A stretch of 64,000 nucleotides of DNA. Source: Phalacrocorax aristotelis (lineage: Eukaryota; Chordata; Aves; Suliformes; Phalacrocoracidae). The notes beneath the pieces are model-generated. The model saw only the letters and a program-made list of their open reading frames with translations. It did no database searches and was not told the DNA's origin. Position numbers and translations under genes: made by a program. Shown here in pieces: positions 56,204 to 64,000 of this stretch (position 1 is its first letter; each line of letters opens with the position of its first letter). The stretch lies in contig NC_134279.1 in NCBI RefSeq assembly GCF_949628215.1, forward strand, positions 67,377,766 through 67,441,765, in the 5' to 3' direction.

Positions 56204-58837
56204 AAAAGCAATTACTTTTGCACTGACACAATTTGTTGTGCTGTACATTCACAGATCAAAATCAATCATCTCCCAGAACATCATCTCTGTGCCACTTATT
56301 TTAAGGTAATATTGTGAGACTGAACACAAGCAATCCAAACCAAAAGCACATGGAATATTAAGTGATTTTGTTCCTCTTCTTTGAAATGTTGGTCATTTCT
56401 TTTTGGCTTCAGTGTTCATTTATATCCCACAGCCCACATGCTTGTGCCTTGCCTCTGGTTTACTCATGGGTGTCTCCATTTTCCAGGGCATTGAGCAGAA
56501 ATTAAGCATAAACAGGAAAAATTAGTAGAATTGTGGTCAGGTGGAATATGTGTGGTACTTAAGTAGGGTTGGGGTATTAAAAAGGACTATAGACCATCAG
56601 CAGGTCTATAGCTATGTTTCCTTGACTCTCTGTGCTTTAATTTACTATTTAGGTTAGGAAGGGTCTCAGACATTGGTAAAGAGCTCTTTAACTTGCCAGG
56701 ATTGCTGTTTTTTCTTTTGGTAAATTGAGATAGTGATGTGTCAATGCTGGTGAGGGCTTTTTGGTTTTCAGAAAAGCTATTAGCTTATTAAGCAAAGCTT
56801 GATGCACATAATTTGTAGTTGCAGGTATATTACCATGTAGAAATTCTTTTTCACAGGAATGTTGGAGTGACAAAACGTCTGGTTATAGTCCTGTTAAGAT
56901 AGAATGTTCGGGCTAATAATTAAAGGAAAATGTTGTTTCGTAATTAATTAACCATGGTAGAATGATAAGAAAGTATTCTGGTGTAAATCTGAAAAAAGGC
57001 CTTGCCTACCATAACGTGTTAATTGATGCCATGATGTTATGTTATGAAAAATAATGTGTGAAATAGATTAAATGAAAGACATACTTGAAAGAGAGGTTCC
57101 CTGAAATTTTCCTGCAGCTGAGTATTTTGACCACAATGTCCACCCACTTCTGCTTTTTAGAGTAACAACTGAGTTGGTTTTCAGTAGTAGAGAATCTGCC
57201 TCTCGACTTTGCTCCAATAAACATGTGAGTACTATCTGTTATCATTTTACTATGACTCACCACTGATAAACACAATAAAAGCAGGGACTGAATTTCACTC
57301 TAGCTATGTCAACCTAATCCAACAATCAACATGCTGCAGGGGGTATAAAATGTCTCTTTGCACTAGAAGAATAATAAAAAATGGGAGAGAGTCCCATAAA
57401 AAGTCACAGATTCTAGCAAATGTATCATCCTGAGATGTTTACAAAGCTTGATCTCTTTAATTCACCAAAAAATGAAAGTGAGAAGTGTCTGGAATAAGGA
57501 TTCCTTTCAGGGGGAGAAGCTACCCTTTCCCAGAAGATAAAAGAACTTTAGATACAAGAAGAAGAAGAAGTTGCTAGATCCTGAATATAGGCAAAATATA
57601 AATTAATTTCTAATAGTGGAATGGTGCTGAGTAATTACTGTAGGAACAACCTACCACTGGAAGCATGGATGCTTCCTCACCTCATGTTATCAGAGAGCAT
57701 GAGGCTAGTGCCTCTCTGCAAAGGTTGCATTAGCCTAAAGCACAATTTGAGGACAGAGAAGAGGCATGATATAGGATGAAACTAAAAATCTGCAGTATTC
57801 ATAAGATCAGCTTAGATATTAAGATATAATCTTAACATTTTAAAATATTGACTTATCGTTCCTCCCATTCAGGCAGGAAGTCTCAAATTTTGAGACATTT
57901 GTCACACAGCAAGTCCCTGGTAGCCCTAGAGATGAACCCCTCTCTGCATAGTGCATTCAATACAGCTACAGCTCAAAGAAAAATGAAGTTGATCAATTAA
58001 AAAAAAAGATTCAAGCATCCCAGGACTCACTTAAACTTATCAAGCCACATGTTATTCTTTTACTTCTTCATGTGAAGCAGCCCCACATATCACATATCTC
58101 ATATCTCATATCAGAAGTGTCTGATACTACTCATGAAAGTTAAGAGCTCCTGATAAAAAAATGTGGAAACTGTCACTGTCTTCCTGCATCCTGTTTTTAC
58201 TAATATTTTTAGTATAAGGAATGAGATATTATCCATATTATTTTGTTTATTTCTGTAATTTCTGTCTGTCCATACCACTTCTTAGTCTTTTCTTAATGTT
58301 ATCCTGCTGTAAATCAAACACATAGCCACACGTTGACATTGTTGAAAGTCTGACTTCAGGGGAAGGGAAGCTGGCTCCTTCTGGTCACCTAATGTTGTAT
58401 GTAGCATATTATAGCACAAAAATATGGCTCTGCATAGGGCCTCATCATCAAGAAGTTTGTTATCTATCCCAGTGCAGCTCCACCTGACTGTTTAATGAAT
58501 TATACACCACCCCTGTGTAATTTTGGTAATGTTCTCAGACAGAAGGCCTTTTGTTCAAACTCCTAAGGTTCAGACCTCAGCTTCAGAAGTCCCAGGTCTA
58601 ATTGCAATGCAGTGCTATTGATTTTATTAGTATTTCAAGAACAGTAGGAATGGAAAAAAAACTTTTCCCTGGAATTTGTCCCAGTCCTGTGCAAACCACT
58701 AGTGTAACTCTCCAATATTGACTAATTTCTGGATTTTCAATTCCAGTAAGAGAAAAAAAAACCATTTAAGCTACCTTTTAAGATATTTGCACTTTTTAGA
58801 TTGTTGCATTTTTACTCCATTAGGAAATTGGAAAGAA

Positions 58838-59035
58838 TCACAGAATCACAGAATCCCAGGTTGGAAGGGACCTCAGAGATCATCTAGTCCAACCTTTCTA
58901 GGAAGAGCACAGGCTAGACAAGATGGCCCAGCACCCTGTCCAGATGACTCTTAAGGATGTCCAACATGGCCGAGTCAACCACTTCCCTGGGGAGATTATT
59001 CCAATAGTTGACTGTCCTCACTGTAAGATTTCTGC
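58838..59035 (-). mobile_element. CR1 LINE 3' fragment
   Basis: The complement of a CR1 3' end. The tail aatcacagaatcacagaatc is followed by ccaggttggaagggacctca, gatcatctagtccaacc and the UTR segment gtcaaccacttccctgggga. About 200 bp remain. Short + strand ORFs over it are not genes. Confidence 0.95.
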
Positions 59036-62000
59036 CATGGTGGCATCAGGAAATTTTGGCTGTGCCTTTATAACTAAATTGGCAAAACCAAAAAAATCTA
59101 AAATATTAAAGCATGTGCACAGAAGGAAATCCCCAAAGCAGACATATGTGGTCTGTGTCTTGAAAATGGAGGCAACCAACAGAACACAACCTATGAAACA
59201 GAGGCAGCACATTAAGAACAGCATTTTTTTTCCTAGCACTATACTAGATTTTCTAACTGACAGCATCTGATATGCTTGAAAGACTGTGTTATCACACAGT
59301 CACCTCCTGAAATGGTCAGCAAATTTTAGAACTGTGGCTGTACATACTCAGGAAACGAATTGTGAAATTATGATTTTAAATATCTTGCAAAAACATTTGT
59401 CTGCCCTGTGTAAGAGGATGCTTAGATGTCTTTTTCTGTTTAGGAATATTTCTCACAAGAAAACATTTAAAGTTTGGGATTCATTTTATGCAACTTTAGC
59501 CACCTGGAAGCTAATTTTATAAATTTGAGCTAATAATCTAAGCAACATTCATAGTCAGTGGAGAGAGGTAAGAAGCTTCTGTTGGAGCACATCCCAGTGT
59601 AGAGCAGGATAACTGCTTTCACAAGGCGCCAGGTTTGTCCCTTTGACTATAGAGAAAGCCTGTAGAAGGCTAACCTTATGTGATATGAATCGTATCGAAA
59701 GTATTTAGTATGGATTTTAACTGTCTCCCCTCTACTCCCCCTCAATGCACACCCAAATCCCAGAAGTGATATGAATCAGGGTTAAGGTAGCTGTAGTGCT
59801 GGGGAATGTGCTGGTTTGGAACAGATACTGTTATATGTGCTTCTTGGGCTCTTCTGATCTGGGCAGGCAGTGCCACACAAGAAAGGAGGAACAACGGGCA
59901 GGCAGCTGCTCTCTCCTGCTGCACAAAGTAGTGATGAGAATAAATGTACAGTTTGAAAGAAAAAACTTCCATTGATTCACATTTTTCCAGCTAGACAGAA
60001 GCTTTTTTTTTCCCAAGCAGGGGAAAAAATATTATCCCAGATCATTTGCCTGTCCTGATTCATCAGGAGTTTCATGAAACATTTGTGCTGGCAGAACAGA
60101 GGGATGATGTTGCTGCAAGATAAAGGAGCAAACTGCGAAGGCTGCAGAGGAATGCTTGAGTCTGCACAGCTCGCTGTGGCTTACTCAAAAGCTGAATGCA
60201 GCCCTTTGACTTTGAGGACAGGTAGATGTACACCCCTTGGTTGTAGGTGTGTGGGCAGTATGGCTGTTACGGTCCAGCTACATCGCTAGATCTTTTACAC
60301 ACCTTTTTCTTCTGCTGCTGGAGCTCCTGTTGTACTTTCTGCGGTTTTGCTTCTGTCATTCAGCCATACTATTGGATTTCTATCTTTTCACCAGCATTCA
60401 TGTTTACCATGCACAGTGTTTTCTTTGGATTAGCCAGTGCATTACTCCTTTCAAACTATTTAATAGGAACAATCAGCCTCTTAGCACATTTAATTCTTGC
60501 CTTAAGCCTATGAATGGCATTTTTATTAAGAGTGAGTTTCTGAGATGCAGCCTGTTTGAAGGGTTTCCTACCTGAAGACCTGCTATTCTCATTTTTCTAC
60601 TTTTTCCACAGGGCTCTTTTATGTAAGACAGTGTCTGAGGGTCACTGTTTTGAGTATCAGGGAGTCTGCCCATGCACACACATGAAGGGCATCCCAACTC
60701 AAGTGAGGTGAAACTTCTGCCTCTGCCTGAGAGACCTTGCAGTGATGCAGCTATGTCGAGTGCCAACCAAAACCACTCCCTTATTGCCGGTGTCTTGGGG
60801 GACCGGGTGCTACTGCACTATATGCAGACAATACACATATAAACAGAATCAAAGCCCGCTCTCTGAAGGCTTTTCCCCATAGATTATGTTACAGGCACTG
60901 CACTCAGAATTTTGGACTCCAAAAAAGCAGCACAAGAGCTTTAAAAAAAGAGCTTAAAAAAAAACCAACAAAAAAGAAGAGTAGATGCTGAGGGTAAGGT
61001 TTATTGCCCTTCATGTTTAAATCTTTGTTTCCAGTTTTCAAACTTTTCTCTAGATTCACAAGGGTTATTATTTTAAATGAAAGCCTGCAGTCACAGTCAT
61101 TAATTTCACCCACAGCCCTACACAGAAGCAATGGATGGAGCTACTGGCCCCTGAAGGGTGACCACAGGGAGATTCAGAAGGCTGAAGTGACATGTGGGGG
61201 CAGATACCTAGGGTCAGCCAAGAGGAAACATGAGGTGTAGGGACCTAAATGGAATTCAGGCCACTTGCATACCATCCTATTGAGCCTCCTGGCCCTAGGA
61301 GAGGCTGGCATGTTGTAAATCAAACACTGTGACTCATGGTAAGTACACAATGCCAAGCGATGGGTAGGCAAGGAGAGCAAATCTTTCTGTATCTCATTTC
61401 TTTCCTAATCTCAAAAATAAGTTTAATGATTGCAAGCTCTCAGGTTAAGTACCTCAAAGACTGAGGGAGCAGCGATACTGTGTTAATAAGGTCATAGACG
61501 CAGCTTTCCCAGCGCTCTGTGGTTCTGGGAGTGCATAAGGTTGATAACACCTTATCACACAATAACCCAGTTTCCTTTCGGGTTTCTGAGCAGTGCTCTT
61601 CAGCAGTGTTTGCTACGGGCCTGGGGCACAAGGTTGCCCATTTGTCTTGAACAAGTTAAGAGGTTAACTTCATCAGATTGAAAGCATATTTTCAAAACCC
61701 AACATGTTTCATATTATATTAAGAAACTTTTCTTCCTTGTAATGAAAAAAACTCATAGATTATTTTTCCTTTTAGTTAGTTTTCTGTGAATATGGGACAC
61801 TTCGTATTGGTTTGGAAAGACTTTTGGTTTAGAAATTTTCAGCAGAGCGATAGCATTTGGAATTATAGCTGCCTGGTAGGGCATGTCTGCATGGCATGTC
61901 AAGTCTGTGATCATGGATAATCAAAATGCTTCTCCTTGTTTGTTGGAAATTGGCTTGCTCATGTTCTGTTATACATGTAACCTGAGCAGCACAGACCTGA

Positions 62001-64000
62001 GTGAGTGTTATACGTATACCTATAGTGCATCTGTACTACTAAATAAAGTGGGCAAATGTTAACACTCCCTCCTTCAGGGCAAGCAGTACAACATAGCAGA
62101 TGCCACCAAGCTTTGCAGGCCTGAGGGGCTGAGGTGTATCCAGAGCATGCGAAAGCCACTGTTGTGGGCTGACTCTTCTCCCTTTGCAACAAGTGCTAAT
62201 GAGGGGAAAAGCAAATGGGCCATTAATGTCCTGCACCCTCTTCCCAGTACATCCACCTGCAAATCCATGAAACTTGCAGTCCTTCTTGGCAGCAGAATAA
62301 CCAGTCAGAATGGAACCAGGCAATTGCAAGTTCAACTATTTCCCTGATGTTAATTGTGTTTTATTGCCAAGTTTCCCTGTAAAGGTGTGTCATTTTTACA
62401 TACTTTTAAAAGAAAGATGTTTTGCTGTGACAATGTTCATGCCAACCACCTGTGTCACAAAGCTGTCATTTACTCCAGCACAGTTGGCTGTATTAGGTGA
62501 GCACCTCAGCTTTCAAAAACACAGATTTGCTTCTTAACATTTTACTATGCAACCACTGATAAGAACAGACATCTTTCTTAACTAATATGGCTGAGAACAA
62601 CATACATTATCTGAATGTCTGTGTTCAAGATAAAAACAAAGGATGTTCCACTTTCAGCCACCGACAAAGGCAACAACATCCCTGTCCCAGACGGATAGTG
62701 AGGTAGCCAGAGTGCAGCCTGAGGAGGATAGGTGCTGTGACCTGTCTGCTTTTCTGGGTGGGTTTATATGGAGTTTCATAGGTTGAATGAATTCCTGAGC
62801 TATTTTTAGGAAGTGGCTTATTTTCATGTTCAGTCTGAGGTTAAGTAGAACATGAAACTGAATTAACAACATTTGCCATCAGCAATTTTATTATAGATCT
62901 TGATTATACAGTCAACATTTTATATTACAATGGAAAAGGTACAAAAGTGAGCATGAAGACAAACTCTTGAGCTACAGCCAGAAATAACCTGTTTGAAAGT
63001 ATTGGTATGTGTCTGCATTGATGCATCTAAGTAGTTACATAACATAGTGCAAATAAACATATATTTCACTCAGTGTAAACATTATGGGTGAGGTCTTGGT
63101 TGTGGTCCAGCTATGCTCAGTGCAGGCCTGTGCATTACAGAGCGATGGTTTACCTAGAGATGCTCAAAATTACACCAGCCTGTGTAGTTCCATAAGGATG
63201 CTTTGCAGTCTGGGTAGTCACTAAATCATACAGCATTATAACCTGCCTGTGGGATCACGAAAACCTTGGTCTGCCTAATGAATTGGTAATTGCTGGTTAG
63301 CCTCGCACTGCAACACCTAGGAGTAGGTCTGTAGCAAACCCTGCTCTGTTCGCTTAGTGTCAATGGCACTGCACAAAGGCACTACAGCCAAGGCCAGAAG
63401 CTGTCCTCAGATCTTTATTTTGTTATAAACACTGCACTTCAATACGCATGAGACTGGCAAAATGGAAATCAAAGGAAATCAATGTAACCTGCTGTTTCAG
63501 TGTACTACGGCATGTCCACACCTGTGAATTACACTCTGCAAGGCATCACCTTTCACCTCAGAAATGGAGGTCAAGTGAGACTCCTTATTGTGGCAACCTT
63601 TTGATGTTTGCCTCTATTCCAGTGGATGCCCAAGTTCTGGCCTGAGGGACATTTTGTGAAAGTTGGAAGCAAGTTCTGCTTCCAGTGAGAAGTCTCTTTC
63701 GTCTCTGTGCATGGCCCAGGGACTCCCTGCTCTGGGCCTCTGGGCACAGAGGGAGCAAACCAGGGCAAAGCATCTGCCTTCAACCACTGAACATGCCCCC
63801 AGGCCCTCTGTGTGTGTGTGGGTACAGTAACCACACCTAAAGTATCATCTCCTGCTATTTGGCTGTTAGTGTCACAGCAAGGATTTCTGGTTATGGACTC
63901 TGTACACACCACGCTACTATTTATCACTCTAAGCTATGTAGCCATGTCTTTTCCAGCTTTACACACAAATAAAGTCTTCATTAGCACGGAAGGCTCCGCT
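59036..64000. other. Intergenic to window end, no gene seen
   Basis: 5 kb without a supported exon. Complements of AATAAA on the - strand occur at 62887-62892 and near 63411-63418, and could mark the 3' end of a - strand gene lying further right (CD38 is expected there), but no coding exon is visible. An AATAAA on + near 63969 is likewise unattached. A (TG) run lies near 63808-63820. Confidence 0.5.

Larger units (their letters stand above)
44784..58837. other. Long gene-poor stretch, no gene seen
   Basis: 14 kb without a supported gene or recognised young repeat. The longest ORFs (147 codons at 52780-53223 on -, 125 at 54607-54984 on +) lack splice context, homology or domain pattern. Low-complexity items are a T-run at 49091-49112, a TAA run near 55840, a GAA run near 57558 and a short catat(ct/ca) repeat near 58088. 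One half of a degenerate repeat pair lies at 56136-56203. CD38 is the expected next gene on the - strand; I looked for its conserved segments (AWVIHGG, GYLADDLTWCG, CVKNP) and did not find them. Confidence 0.55.

Noticed and set aside
58718-59270. ORFs of 78, 115 and 82 codons around 59 kb
   Set aside because: Partly CR1 antisense, and otherwise AT-rich intergenic sequence.
1-64000. tRNA, rRNA, microRNA clusters, CRISPR arrays, telomeric repeats
   Set aside because: I looked for cloverleaf A/B boxes, regularly spaced direct repeats and TTAGGG arrays and saw none; CRISPR is not expected in animal DNA.

Overview
The window is vertebrate nuclear DNA, almost certainly from a bird. Coding sequence is sparse, split by introns and AT-rich. 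The interspersed repeats are CR1 LINEs ending in the avian ATTCTRTG-type 3' tail, plus two LTRs of a family I recognise from bird genomes. The gene order PROM1 - FGFBP2 - FGFBP1, all on one strand, matches the human 4p15 / chicken chromosome 4 neighbourhood read in reverse. The species cannot be fixed from the sequence.

Layout. Positions 1-14.85 kb hold the 3' part of PROM1 (prominin-1/CD133) on the + strand: eleven coding exons, from the second large extracellular loop through the last membrane span to the cytoplasmic C-terminus, then a spliced 3' UTR ending near an AATAAA at 14821. FGFBP2 follows at 17.07-19.1 kb, with a TATA box, one coding exon of 206 codons, and a 3' UTR interrupted by an intron. 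A 19.5-kb intergenic stretch (19.1-38.7 kb) then holds most of the repeats: four CR1 pieces, two solo-type LTRs on the - strand, a GC-rich pocket at 23.0-24.1 kb and an unexplained 181-codon ORF. FGFBP1 lies at about 38.7-41.22 kb, with a TATA box, a probable noncoding first exon and one coding exon of 237 codons. The last 22.8 kb contains no gene I can support; it holds two further CR1 pieces and two MIR-like SINE fossils. CD38 is the expected next neighbour (on the - strand), but I found no convincing CD38 exon, so it probably lies beyond the window.

Function. FGFBP1 and FGFBP2 are tandem paralogues encoding secreted, cysteine-rich FGF-binding/carrier proteins. PROM1 encodes a five-span membrane glycoprotein of plasma-membrane protrusions and photoreceptor discs. 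The three are linked by conserved position rather than by a shared pathway. I found no sign of a novel defence, mobile or biosynthetic system. The more interesting leads are a symmetric micro-exon and alternative C-termini in PROM1, a degenerate repeat pair 19.6 kb apart, the MIR-like remnants, the GC-rich pocket and the 181-codon ORF.
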